From assembly GCA_903837605.1 (NCBI GenBank), contig CAILVF010000060.1:1-47085 (forward strand): DNA of 47,085 bases. Direction: 5' to 3'. The DNA comes from an uncultured Bacteroidales bacterium (lineage in GTDB: Bacteria > Bacteroidota > Bacteroidia > Bacteroidales > FEN-979). The translations under genes and the position numbers were made by a program. Under the pieces are notes generated by a model. That model ran no database searches and was not told the DNA's origin. It worked only from the letters and a program-made list of their open reading frames with translations. This document shows, in pieces, positions 1 to 7,855 of this stretch. Within the stretch, counting starts at the first letter, position 1. Every line of letters starts with the position of its first letter.

Positions 1-294
1 GGGGATATTTATAGTGAAGGGACCGGGATCTGTTTCCGAATTATCAACAATAATACTGTATTCCAACCGGCCTTTATCTCCAAGTTCTTTTTTTATAGTC
101 TTTTTAAGCAATCCAATGTAGTGCTCCTCGAGCCATTCGTAAAAAAACTGGCTGGGAACCTGGATTGTCAACACATAATCTTTTAGTTTAAGAGGCTTTA
201 TCGGAAGGAACCATGTTTTAAAGCTTTGATAGTTGATATTGTCTTTGATTACCTTAAGACAATTTTCCCAAACTTCAACAACGTTCTTTTCCAT
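1..294 (-). CDS. dnaA: DnaA replication initiator, N-terminal part (runs off window)
   Basis: The reverse strand from 294 reads an open frame of 98 codons that leaves the window at base 1. The protein begins MEKNVVEVWENCLKVIKDN and contains NYQSFKTWFLPIKPL, the typical DnaA domain I pattern, followed by a segment matching the FYEWLEEHY region of the same domain. Domain I binds helicase-loading partners and other DnaA molecules; the AAA+ and DNA-binding domains lie outside the window. DnaA opens the chromosomal origin. The spacer upstream of its start (295-677) is AT-rich and holds no gene. No good -7 element is visible close to the start. The assignment rests on the N-terminal domain only but the match is clear. 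Confidence 0.9.
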   Translation of the reverse strand, partial: MEKNVVEVWENCLKVIKDNINYQSFKTWFLPIKPLKLKDYVLTIQVPSQFFYEWLEEHYIGLLKKTIKKELGDKGRLEYSIIVDNSETDPGPFTINIP

Positions 295-677
295 TAATTC
301 AATTTACCTTGAATGGTTTTTTAATAATTTGTTTAATCGCTATATATCAAGGTTTTGGATTTTAGCCGCAAGTTTAAAATCCTTAAGAAAGGCATACTTG
401 ATTCGATTAACAAAATTGAATAAAAAAAGTTTATAAAAAAATTTTTTATGACTTGATTTTAATAAAAATTTAACATGTAAAATCGGGTTTTGATTCATCT
501 AAAACTCCCGTTAAATCTGATAGCCTCTTAATTTCCAGAGCATTGTTCCCGGGCCTGGCTGTGATAATTCATGTTCTTTAGAATGGTTCTAAATTTCATT
601 GTCATTCTCTTCCAAACACTTAGCAAAATCAATGGTTTTGTTAATTATAAAACAGACTGATTATAAACATAATTTGT
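295..677. other. AT-rich intergenic spacer upstream of dnaA, possible origin or dnaA control region
   Basis: This 383-base spacer lies between the dnaA start and the 3' end of the YigZ-family gene. I see no credible gene in it. Bases about 400-480 are very AT-rich, as in an unwinding element. An inverted repeat, ACCTTGA at 306-312 and TCAAGGT at 347-353, lies just upstream of dnaA. I found no exact DnaA box (TTATNCACA) on either strand; the nearest is TTATAAACA near 661. A role as oriC is possible because of the dnaA neighbour but is not shown by the sequence. Confidence 0.35.
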
Positions 678-1298
678 TCATTGATTAACCGTATCGAATG
701 ATGTAGATATGTTGCCAATTCTCATAAGTCTTTTAAGCACCTTATCAACTTTACTTTTCCGGATTCCCAGCCTGAGCCTGCATTCATTATCAAAGTTCTG
801 AGCAATTAAATCCAGTTCTTCTTCCTTTTGTATCCGCATTACATCGTTCATATTCTCATAACGAAAAGTAAGCTCAACAATGCTTGTAATAATCTTTTCA
901 GCTTTCCCGGCATTGTCAAGGGCTTCCGACGCTGCCTGCCTGTATGCCTGGATCAGGCCCGGGATCCCAAGCTTGGTCCCTCCAAAATACCTGACTACAA
1001 TCACAAGTGTATCCGATATTCCTTTCGAGAGTAGCTGCCCGTATATAGGTCTTCCTGCAGAACCCGAGGGTTCACCGTCATCGTTGAAACGGTAGTTCTC
1101 CTGAGCGGGTCCAAGACAGTAGGCGTAGCAATGATGGTTTGCGTCATGGTATTTTTTACGGACAAGTCCGAGGATGTCTTTGACTTCGGCTTCGGAGCCT
1201 GCTGGAAATGCAAGACCGATAAATTTACTGGCTTTTTCTCGGTAAACAGCTTCTCCTTTACGGGCAACGGTGAAATAGGTATCGGAGGCGTCACTCAT
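678..1298 (-). CDS. YigZ/IMPACT (UPF0029) family protein
   Basis: The 206-residue protein carries the UPF0029 signature: DDGEPSGSAGRPI near residue 74 followed by VVRYFGGTKLG near residue 101. It matches the usual two-domain bacterial YigZ length (about 200 residues), with the N-terminal IMPACT domain and a C-terminal ferredoxin-like segment. The eukaryotic homologue IMPACT regulates translation through Gcn1; the bacterial role is not established, although RNA or ribosome binding has been proposed for the fold. It is divergent from prmC. On the minus strand TATCTTAG (1303-1310) lies five bases before the ATG and differs by one base from the -7 consensus TAnnTTTG. The family call is firm, the function is not. 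Confidence 0.9.
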   Translation of the reverse strand: MSDASDTYFTVARKGEAVYREKASKFIGLAFPAGSEAEVKDILGLVRKKYHDANHHCYAYCLGPAQENYRFNDDGEPSGSAGRPIYGQLLSKGISDTLVIVVRYFGGTKLGIPGLIQAYRQAASEALDNAGKAEKIITSIVELTFRYENMNDVMRIQKEEELDLIAQNFDNECRLRLGIRKSKVDKVLKRLMRIGNISTSFDTVNQ

Positions 1299-1366
1299 AC
1301 TGCTAAGATAGGGTTTTATGTATGACCAGTATCAATGCCACATCAATTTTATATTAATTTAGGAGC

Positions 1367-2248
1367 ATGAAAAAGCCTGTTCACACGATCAGCGGTATTC
1401 GGACTTCATATCTTTCGGGCCTCAGGGATCTTTATGATGCTGATGAAATCAACAGTATACTATACATACTGTTTGAAGATTTCCTCGGATGGCCAAAGAC
1501 CAAACTTCATCTTGAACCCCTCACTGCCTTAGCAGAATCGGATTCGCATAAATTTTATAATGCTTTAAGCCTTCTGGCTCAAAGCTGCCCAGTTCAGTAT
1601 ATAACAGGCAGGACTAACTTTAACGGTTTAACGATAATGGTGAACCCTTCAGTTCTGATTCCAAGGCCTGAAACTGCTGAACTTGCCGGGATTCTTGCAA
1701 AAGACCTGGGAACATGCGACCTTAAAAATTTTACGGCTGTCGACATCGGAACCGGATCAGGCTGCCTGGCAATTTATATTAAAAAGCAATTACCTGCCAT
1801 CGGTATGCATGGAACTGATATCTCTGAGGAGGCCCTGTTAACAGCAAGGGCAAATGCAAGCATGAATGAAACTGAAATAGATTTCTTCAGCTCTGATATT
1901 CTTGGTACCGGTGAAGCCATGCCCGGAAAGGCATACAGCCTGATTGTGAGCAACCCTCCATATGTCACCATGAGTGAAAAGGAAGCAATGAGGAAGAATG
2001 TGAAGGAGTACGAACCCTCCACTGCTTTGTTTGTCCCGGATCAAGACCCGTTGTTGTATTACAAGGCCATATGCAGGCATGCACAAAACGGCCTGGCCCC
2101 AAATGGACTGTTGTACCTTGAGATCAACGAAGCATACGGGAATGAACTGAAACAACTTCTTGATTCGGAAGGCTTCGGTGATATTATATTGTTAAAGGAT
2201 TTCAGGGGCAGGCAAAGGTTTATTAAAGCGGTATTCAGAAACCACTGA
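1367..2248 (+). CDS. prmC: Peptide chain release factor N5-glutamine methyltransferase PrmC (HemK)
   Basis: PrmC methylates the glutamine of the GGQ motif in release factors RF1 and RF2 using S-adenosylmethionine, which makes termination efficient. The 293-residue protein has the usual length. It has an N-terminal helical substrate-binding domain, a Rossmann glycine motif DIGTGSGCLA near residue 126, and the catalytic NPPY motif in VSNPPYVT near residue 194 that holds the target glutamine amide. The segment PRPETAEL near residue 99 is also typical. The start is supported by AGGAG just upstream of the ATG. The gene is divergent from the YigZ-family gene, and its 3' end overlaps the convergent DUF3298-type gene by 14 bases. 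Confidence 0.95.
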   Translation: MKKPVHTISGIRTSYLSGLRDLYDADEINSILYILFEDFLGWPKTKLHLEPLTALAESDSHKFYNALSLLAQSCPVQYITGRTNFNGLTIMVNPSVLIPRPETAELAGILAKDLGTCDLKNFTAVDIGTGSGCLAIYIKKQLPAIGMHGTDISEEALLTARANASMNETEIDFFSSDILGTGEAMPGKAYSLIVSNPPYVTMSEKEAMRKNVKEYEPSTALFVPDQDPLLYYKAICRHAQNGLAPNGLLYLEINEAYGNELKQLLDSEGFGDIILLKDFRGRQRFIKAVFRNH

Positions 2249-3362
2249 TAAAAGGCCTGATAAGGGTTCTCACCTCATCCGCGGAAAGAAAAATATCAGT
2301 GGCGCCAAAAGAATACGGGGCTATATCATAGTGGTTATAAAGAAATCCAATACCCCCGGGAGTCAGGTAAAAGTTTTCATTCGGCTGGATCTCGTCGGTA
2401 AAGTACCCGGCATCGGTCAGTTTTTGGGTCTCAGGTATTTTATTCATCGACTTTAATTTTCGTGTAAGAAGCCGGGAGAGGTCCTGCTTCCTGCCATCAG
2501 CCAGCAAATCTGCAAGGCTCAGCACCTTGCCTGTTTTCAGATCGACATTTGTGAAATCAAGGTTCTCCAGTCCGTGAGCTCCGCCTGTATAGGCATAATT
2601 CAGTATATAAAAGCTCAGGATGAAATTTTCGTTGCATACAATATGCATGTATCTTAAAAGTTCCCAGTTCAGGGCACCTGCATCAGGCATCTGCTTGTAG
2701 AGGTCTTCGTTGCCCGAAAGATAATCTGTTTTAAAGACACTGAAATTCCCGCTTAGCACGCTGTCGGGGTTATTCCCGGAATAGGCTGAATTGCCAAATA
2801 CTTTCAACATGATCTTTCTCAGGGTGTCTGAAATTACAGCATTCCCTGACTCCATGGGTGCCAGCAATGCCATGCGTGCAATACCTGCCGGGCTTTTCGG
2901 CTTTTTTACCAATCTGACCGTTTCCAGCCGGAAGTAAACATTGAACTGAGCACTTCCCGCTTTGTAAACCTCTGAAAGGTCCAGGTGCAAGGCTTTGCTC
3001 TCCTTGCTTTCTTCACATTCACCCGTGAACGTGCCGGCGTTCAGAAGCTGACCCTTTAAAACCGGATATTCATTCCCGAAAGGTTTGAGTTGAAAATTCC
3101 CTTTTGCATCCATCCGTCCCGAAAAATCGTATGGTTTGCCTGGTTCGAGAATACCTGAGAAATTCAGTAGCCCGGGCAGGGAAAAGGCACAGTCTGCGTA
3201 CAGACTATCATTGAGCTTTACCAGGTTTACGCTTATGCTGATATTTTTACCGGCTGTCCCCTCAAGATGCCAGTATGCCTTTTTAGGGATAGTCATCTGT
3301 GCCATGGCCCCAATCATGAGGCAAAGGCAAAAAAAGGTCATGGTAGCTTTCAGGAGTTTCAT
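2235..3362 (-). CDS. Secreted DUF3298/RsiV-like domain protein
   Basis: The 375-residue protein begins with a signal peptide (MKLLKATMTFFCLCLMIGAMAQ), so it is exported. The C-terminal half contains YAYTGGAHG followed by DLKTGKVLSLADLL, the pattern of the DUF3298 domain seen in RsiV-type anti-sigma factors and PdaC-type proteins, some of which bind lysozyme or peptidoglycan-related ligands. No transmembrane anchor or sigma factor is present here, so an anti-sigma role is not indicated. Its ATG overlaps the stop of the upstream YggS-family gene by four bases, so the two are probably co-transcribed. The function is unknown; the domain call is reasonably safe. Confidence 0.75.
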   Translation of the reverse strand: MKLLKATMTFFCLCLMIGAMAQMTIPKKAYWHLEGTAGKNISISVNLVKLNDSLYADCAFSLPGLLNFSGILEPGKPYDFSGRMDAKGNFQLKPFGNEYPVLKGQLLNAGTFTGECEESKESKALHLDLSEVYKAGSAQFNVYFRLETVRLVKKPKSPAGIARMALLAPMESGNAVISDTLRKIMLKVFGNSAYSGNNPDSVLSGNFSVFKTDYLSGNEDLYKQMPDAGALNWELLRYMHIVCNENFILSFYILNYAYTGGAHGLENLDFTNVDLKTGKVLSLADLLADGRKQDLSRLLTRKLKSMNKIPETQKLTDAGYFTDEIQPNENFYLTPGGIGFLYNHYDIAPYSFGATDIFLSADEVRTLIRPFISGF

Positions 3363-4045
3363 GCTGCAGGAGTTATTGGTTTGGGCCTTTCGCCAAAAAT
3401 AGCTGTGCCGATTCTGATCATTGTGCTTCCTTCTTCAATTGCAATCATATAGTCGCCCGACATGCCCATTGAAAGTTCTCTGAAATCATCGTCTGAAGGG
3501 AAGAATGCTGCTTTGATTTTTATAAAATCGTTCCTGAGGCTGCCGAACTCTTTCCGGATGAGGTTCTCGTCTTCGGTATACGTAGCCATGCCCATAAGGC
3601 CATGTATGCGGATGTTCCGCATCGCTCTGTACTCAGGGGATTCCAGTATTTGAAAAGCCTCCTGAATATCGAGACCGAATTTTGTTTCCTCCGAAGCGAT
3701 ATGCAGCTGCAGGAGGCAGGGAATCACCCTGCCGGTTTTTCCGGCTTCCTTGTCGACCTCTTTGAGAAGCTTCATGCTGTCGATGCCGTGGATCATATGT
3801 ATGAAAGGCGCGATCATCCTGACTTTATTGGTTTGCAGATGACCGATGAAATGCCATTGTATATCAGGGGGCAGGGCAGAAGCTTTGAACGCAAGCTCCT
3901 GGACTTTGTTTTCACCAAAAAACCTGTGCCCGGCGTTATAGGCCTCCATTAGAGTTTCCGGTTTTTGGGTCTTTGAAACGACAATCACCTTTACACGTGC
4001 GGGAATGGTCCGGCACAGCAGCTCAAGATTCTTCGCGATATTCAT
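3359..4045 (-). CDS. YggS/PLPBP family pyridoxal-phosphate homeostasis protein
   Basis: This family binds pyridoxal 5'-phosphate in an alanine-racemase-like TIM barrel and keeps vitamin B6 and amino-acid pools balanced, without a known catalytic activity. The 228-residue protein fits the family length. It shows VIVVSKTQKP (PLP lysine, about residue 26), FFGENKVQE, HFIGHLQTNKV near residue 65, LSMGMSGDY and STMIRIGTAIFG near the C-terminus, which bind phosphate. A perfect -7 element, TACTTTTG, lies on the minus strand at 4062-4069, giving a very short leader. It forms a two-gene unit with the DUF3298-type gene and is divergent from the LtaS-type gene. Confidence 0.92.
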   Translation of the reverse strand: MNIAKNLELLCRTIPARVKVIVVSKTQKPETLMEAYNAGHRFFGENKVQELAFKASALPPDIQWHFIGHLQTNKVRMIAPFIHMIHGIDSMKLLKEVDKEAGKTGRVIPCLLQLHIASEETKFGLDIQEAFQILESPEYRAMRNIRIHGLMGMATYTEDENLIRKEFGSLRNDFIKIKAAFFPSDDDFRELSMGMSGDYMIAIEEGSTMIRIGTAIFGERPKPITPAA

Positions 4046-4061
4046 ATGTTGATAGAAGTAA

Positions 4062-4069
4062 CAAAAGTA
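4062..4069 (-). promoter_or_regulatory. -7 promoter element for the YggS-family gene
   Basis: Read on the minus strand, the bases are TACTTTTG, an exact match to the Bacteroidota -7 consensus TAnnTTTG. It lies 17 bases upstream of the ATG at 4045. No clear TTTG -33 element is seen at the standard spacing. It is back to back with the complete plus-strand promoter at 4074-4104. Confidence 0.55.
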
Positions 4070-4073
4070 ATAA

Positions 4074-4104
4074 TTTGAACGTTTATTTCATTCACTTACC
4101 TTTG
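4074..4104 (+). promoter_or_regulatory. Complete Bacteroidota promoter for the LtaS-type gene
   Basis: TTTG (4074-4077), a 19-base spacer, and TACCTTTG (4097-4104) match the major sigma factor promoter of Bacteroidota, TTTG-N19-21-TAnnTTTG. The ATG of the next gene starts only six bases after the -7 element, so the transcript would start at or within a few bases of the start codon. Confidence 0.7.
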
Positions 4105-4109
4105 CCTTC

Positions 4110-5975
4110 ATGAAAAAGCTTTTCCTCCTGATCCTCCGCCAGCTTTTCTTCTGGATTTTGTTTTTTAATTTCACCCGCCTGGTTTTCCTGGTATACTACT
4201 CGGGGATAATCTCGGTGGAGGGCATAAGGTTTACGGAGGTCCTTGGTGTTTTCAGTCATGCCTTTAAACTGGACCTGGCCACGGCATGCTATTTTATGAT
4301 ATTCCCCTTCCTGCTGCTCCTCCTGCAGTCGATCTGGAGCCCGGCATGGCTGAATACCTTAAACAAGGTCTATTCGTGTATCATGATCTCGGTTTATTCC
4401 CTGAGTGCCGCAGCAGAGATGGGGATTTACGCCGAATGGAAAACAAAACTGACCTATAAAGTCATCAAATACCTTTCGCATCCATCAGAGATCTATAACT
4501 CGGCTGAAACAGGAACCTTCTTCCTGCTTCTGCTCCTGTTTGCCCTTATGATAGCAGCCGGATCATTTGCATACCTGCGCTGGTTTTACAGGGATTTCAC
4601 CTGGGAAAAGCTGCCCTTCTGGCATTCTGTCATTTTTGCTTTAGTGATACCCCCGCTGCTGTTTACAGGCCTCAGGGGAGGAGTGCAACAGATCCCTATC
4701 AACCAGAGCCAGTCCTATTTCTCGGCACATAATATCCTGAACCTCGCTGCCGTAAATAACGCTTTCAATCTTTATATAAGCATTTTCGAGAACCTGGGGA
4801 ACATGAAGGAGAATCCTTTCAGCTTCATGGACGACAAGCAGGCGGCGGTTATAATGCAAGGCATTTATGATGTGAAAAAAGATACCACCGTAAGCGTGCT
4901 CACAACGACCCGGCCCAATATCGTGATCCTGATCATGGAAAGCTGGTCGGCCGATCTGATATACGAGCTTGGCGGTGAACCGGGAATAACGCCACGCTTC
5001 AGCCAGCTTGTAAAACAAGGCATACTTTTCAATTCCATTTATGCTTCCGGCTCCCGGTCGGAACAGGGAATGGCCTGTATTTTCGGTGGTTTCCCGGCTC
5101 ATCCGATTTCATCGATAACCGTTCAGCCCGATAAATTCGTGAAACTTCCCAGCCTGGTGAGTGAAATGAAAAAGCTGAACTACTCAACAGCGTTTTATTT
5201 CGGCGGACAGCTGATCTACGGGAACATCAAGAGTTATATTATTTTTAACGGCTTCGACCAGATCATGGAAGGCGAAAACTTCCCTGCATCCATCCCGAGA
5301 GGAAAACTGGGCATTCACGATGAATTCTCTTTAGGATATATGGTGAACGATCTTGACAGGTTCAGGCAGCCCTTCCTTGCGTCGCTTTTCACGGTTTCCA
5401 CCCATTCACCCTGGGACCAGCCTTATCAGAAACCACTGAAATGGGGAGGAAATGAACAGGAATATATTAATGCCGCTTATTATACCGATCACTGCCTCGG
5501 GGAATTCTTCGCCAAGGCAAGGCAAAAACCATGGTTTGCTAACACCTTATTTATTATTGTAGCCGATCATAGCCATAATTCATACAGGAACTGGCATCCT
5601 GAATCCAAAGAATACCATAAGATCCCTTTACTGATGTATGGGGATGTCATTAAACCTGAGTTCAGGGGTAAGGTATGGAACAAGCTGGGAAGTCAGCACG
5701 ATATTGCATCGACTTTACTGGCCCAGATGGAACTGCAACACGAATCATTCAGGTACAGTAAAAACCTTTTTAACCCTTATTCGGGAGAATTCGCTTATTA
5801 TTCGACAGAAGACGGGGCCGGCTGGCTGCACGGGGGGAGCTATTACACCTTCGAGGCTCATCCTTATATAGGATATAAATGGAGTTATTTTGCCCCCGGG
5901 ACCGACAGTACACAAACTATTAAAGAAGCCAGGGCTTACCTTCAAAGCGTATTCGGGAATTACCTCAAAGACTAG
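4110..5975 (+). CDS. LtaS-type membrane-anchored sulfatase-fold protein
   Basis: The 621-residue protein has about five transmembrane segments in its first 190 residues and an exported alkaline-phosphatase-superfamily domain from about residue 268. Visible motifs are NIVILIMESWS (metal ligand E277), the nucleophile region SGSRSEQG (S317, where lipoteichoic acid synthase uses Thr) and VADHSHNS (metal-binding Asp and His). Family members transfer phosphoglycerol or phosphoethanolamine groups to glycolipids, glycans or lipid A. A Gram-negative Bacteroidota cell has no lipoteichoic acid, so envelope phosphoglycerol or phosphoethanolamine transfer is the better guess. The start must be this ATG because the first membrane helix begins at residue 3. 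The apparent promoter leaves almost no leader. Confidence 0.85.
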   Translation: MKKLFLLILRQLFFWILFFNFTRLVFLVYYSGIISVEGIRFTEVLGVFSHAFKLDLATACYFMIFPFLLLLLQSIWSPAWLNTLNKVYSCIMISVYSLSAAAEMGIYAEWKTKLTYKVIKYLSHPSEIYNSAETGTFFLLLLLFALMIAAGSFAYLRWFYRDFTWEKLPFWHSVIFALVIPPLLFTGLRGGVQQIPINQSQSYFSAHNILNLAAVNNAFNLYISIFENLGNMKENPFSFMDDKQAAVIMQGIYDVKKDTTVSVLTTTRPNIVILIMESWSADLIYELGGEPGITPRFSQLVKQGILFNSIYASGSRSEQGMACIFGGFPAHPISSITVQPDKFVKLPSLVSEMKKLNYSTAFYFGGQLIYGNIKSYIIFNGFDQIMEGENFPASIPRGKLGIHDEFSLGYMVNDLDRFRQPFLASLFTVSTHSPWDQPYQKPLKWGGNEQEYINAAYYTDHCLGEFFAKARQKPWFANTLFIIVADHSHNSYRNWHPESKEYHKIPLLMYGDVIKPEFRGKVWNKLGSQHDIASTLLAQMELQHESFRYSKNLFNPYSGEFAYYSTEDGAGWLHGGSYYTFEAHPYIGYKWSYFAPGTDSTQTIKEARAYLQSVFGNYLKD

Positions 5976-5977
5976 GG

Positions 5978-6033
5978 AGTGACTGGTGAACATTCACCAT
6001 TCACCATTCACCAGTAGCCATTCACCAGTCACT
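5978..6033. repeat. 13-bp perfect inverted repeat enclosing ATTCACC heptad repeats
   Basis: AGTGACTGGTGAA (5978-5990) is exactly inverted as TTCACCAGTCACT (6021-6033). The 30-base loop holds three tandem copies of ATTCACC (5992-6012), a degenerate unit AGTAGCC, and another ATTCACC (6020-6026). It fills the gap between the convergent ends of the LtaS-type gene and the DUF1015 gene and touches the latter's stop codon. There is no T-tract, so it is not a standard terminator; it could be a bidirectional transcription end or a dispersed short repeat. Confidence 0.8.
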
Positions 6034-7279
6034 ATTCCAGGGAATGTACCACCAGCCCTGACCTGAGCTTTGGTTCGAACCAGGTTGTTTTGGGGGGCAT
6101 TATATTTCCTGAGTCGGCAATATTGATAAGCTGCTTCATTGAAACGGGGAATAGAGCAAATGCGGCTTTCATCTCACCGCTGTCAACACGCTTTTTCAAT
6201 TCCCCGAGGCCCCTGATACCACCTACGAAATCAATCCTGTTCGATGTCCGGAGATCTTTAATGTCTAGGATCTGATCAAGGACAAGTTTTGAGAGGATAG
6301 TGACATCCAGTACCCCTATAGGATCGGAATCATTGTAGGTGCCGGGTTTCGCGGTAAGGGAATACCAGCTGCCATCGATATACATGCTGAAGTTATGCAG
6401 TTTTACGGGCTTGTAGATTTCCTTTCCCATAGCCTTAATCGTAAAAACCTTTTCGAGTTGCTCTGTCAGCTGTTCTTTTGTGAGACCGTTCAGGTCCTTC
6501 ACTACACGGTTGTAATCAATAATCGAGAGCTGGTCATCGGGAAAATGAACAGCCAGGAAATAATTATATTCTTCATTCCCCTTATGGTCGGGGTTATTTT
6601 TCTTTTTTTCGTTCCCTACCAGGGCAGCAGCTGCAGTACGATGGTGCCCGTCGGCTACATAGGTTGCGGGAACTTTTGCAAACAACGCGGTGATTGCCGA
6701 AATAATTGTATTATCCTCTATAACCCAGAAATGATGCCCGATACCATCCGATGAGATAAAGTCATAGACCGGGGCATTGCTTCCGACGAATACCTTGACG
6801 ATCTGGTCTATTTCTTTTACTGCAGGATATGTAAAGAAAACCGGCTCCATATTGGCATTGGTGATCCTGACATGTTTCATCCGGTCTTCTTCCTTGTCTT
6901 TCCTTGTCAGCTCATGTTTTTTTATGATGCCATCCATATAATCAGTAACCCCTGCACAACCTACGATTCCATATTGTGTTTTCCCATTCATGGTCTGGGC
7001 ATAGATGTACAGGTTGTCTTTGTTGTCGGAAGTCAGCCAGCCGTTCTTCCTGAACAGGCTGAAGTTTTCCTTTGCCTTATCGTAAACTTCTTGTGCATGA
7101 ACATCCGTTGAGGCAGGAAGGTCGATCTCAGGTTTGATAATATGAAGTAAAGAGTAAGGATTGCCCTTAGCTTCTTCGCGGGCTTCCTCGGAGTTTAGCA
7201 CATCATAAGGCCTTGATGCGAGATCCTTTGCGATTTCTTTTGGAGGTCTCAGCCCTTTAAACGCTTTTAGTATTGCCAT
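6032..7279 (-). CDS. DUF1015 family protein linked to serine biosynthesis genes
   Basis: The 415-residue protein matches DUF1015: it starts MAILKAFKGLRPPKEIA, continues SRPYDVLNSEEAREEAKGNP, and has YVADGHHRTAAA near residue 211. The last motif resembles the phosphate-binding motif of the ParB/sulfiredoxin-like fold, a fold also used by free-serine kinases (SerK, SbnI). The family has no established function that I can state with certainty. It lies downstream of serC and serA on the same strand, separated from serA by a small four-helix-bundle gene. No serB-like gene is in the window. I infer a serine-related role, for example in phosphoserine or serine handling; this is a hypothesis from motif and context. 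Confidence 0.85.
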   Translation of the reverse strand: MAILKAFKGLRPPKEIAKDLASRPYDVLNSEEAREEAKGNPYSLLHIIKPEIDLPASTDVHAQEVYDKAKENFSLFRKNGWLTSDNKDNLYIYAQTMNGKTQYGIVGCAGVTDYMDGIIKKHELTRKDKEEDRMKHVRITNANMEPVFFTYPAVKEIDQIVKVFVGSNAPVYDFISSDGIGHHFWVIEDNTIISAITALFAKVPATYVADGHHRTAAAALVGNEKKKNNPDHKGNEEYNYFLAVHFPDDQLSIIDYNRVVKDLNGLTKEQLTEQLEKVFTIKAMGKEIYKPVKLHNFSMYIDGSWYSLTAKPGTYNDSDPIGVLDVTILSKLVLDQILDIKDLRTSNRIDFVGGIRGLGELKKRVDSGEMKAAFALFPVSMKQLINIADSGNIMPPKTTWFEPKLRSGLVVHSLE

Positions 7280-7384
7280 AGTGTGTAATTTAGTTTGTAA
7301 CGAATTATTTCATCATATTCCGCAGGATGCGGAAAGAAATTTTACCGCCGGCCTTTTTTATTCGAAACCTGCTTTAGGTGTCAT

Positions 7385-7813
7385 TTATTCAGTCTCATCC
7401 TCATCATTCCCGTGATCGCCTATTTTAACGCTTCGCTGAAGCGAGCCAATGAGAGCCCCGATCATCTTGGTCATTTCCATCAGCTGGTTTTTTGATTCGT
7501 CATAATGTTTGGGCGTGATGATATTACGGTGTAAAGCAAGGGTTGTAAGTACAACACATTCCCTGACGGAGCTTTTCGCCATTTTAAGGTAATATACGAA
7601 CTGACTTTTATTCCTCGACGAGCCTTCAGCAATGTTAAGGGAGATGGCCTGGGCCGAGATCAGAAACCGGTCGAAGAACGTTTTGACATAAGGGTCGGTC
7701 CCGGCGTTCTTTGCCATATCATATCCCCAACTTATATATTCCAGCGATTTGTGGTATATTCTCAGATCTTCAAATCTAAAAAAGGTAGTGGGTTTTTCTT
7801 GTCCGTTTTCCAT
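7385..7813 (-). CDS. Four-helix-bundle protein (23S rRNA-intervening-sequence protein family)
   Basis: The 142-residue protein fits the S23/four-helix-bundle family first seen in 23S rRNA intervening sequences. It has the usual opening FRFEDLRIYHKSLEY and the conserved helix core SLNIAEGSSRNKSQFVYYLKMAKSS. Relatives include bAvd, the accessory protein of diversity-generating retroelements, but no reverse transcriptase or variable repeat is seen here. The gene lies between serA and the DUF1015 gene on the same strand, 42 bases after serA and 105 bases before DUF1015, as if inserted into the serine cluster. Function is unknown; nucleic-acid or protein binding as a pentamer is plausible from the family. 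Confidence 0.85.
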   Translation of the reverse strand: MENGQEKPTTFFRFEDLRIYHKSLEYISWGYDMAKNAGTDPYVKTFFDRFLISAQAISLNIAEGSSRNKSQFVYYLKMAKSSVRECVVLTTLALHRNIITPKHYDESKNQLMEMTKMIGALIGSLQRSVKIGDHGNDEDETE

Positions 7814-7855
7814 TGTGCGAGGCGATTAATTAATGACTTTTTGAGTTGTGAGGAC

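Noticed and set aside
233..436. A plus-strand frame of 67 residues near dnaA
   Set aside because: It overlaps the dnaA start on the other strand and an AT-rich spacer; the composition is Phe/Leu/Asn-rich with no family resemblance.
2235..3362. Anti-sigma factor of the RsiV type
   Set aside because: It shares the DUF3298 domain but has a signal peptide, no membrane anchor and no adjacent sigma factor.
5992..6026. CRISPR-like array
   Set aside because: The units are seven bases and directly tandem, with no unique spacers and no cas genes nearby.
7385..7813. Diversity-generating retroelement accessory gene
   Set aside because: The protein resembles the Avd family, but no reverse transcriptase, template repeat or variable target gene is present.
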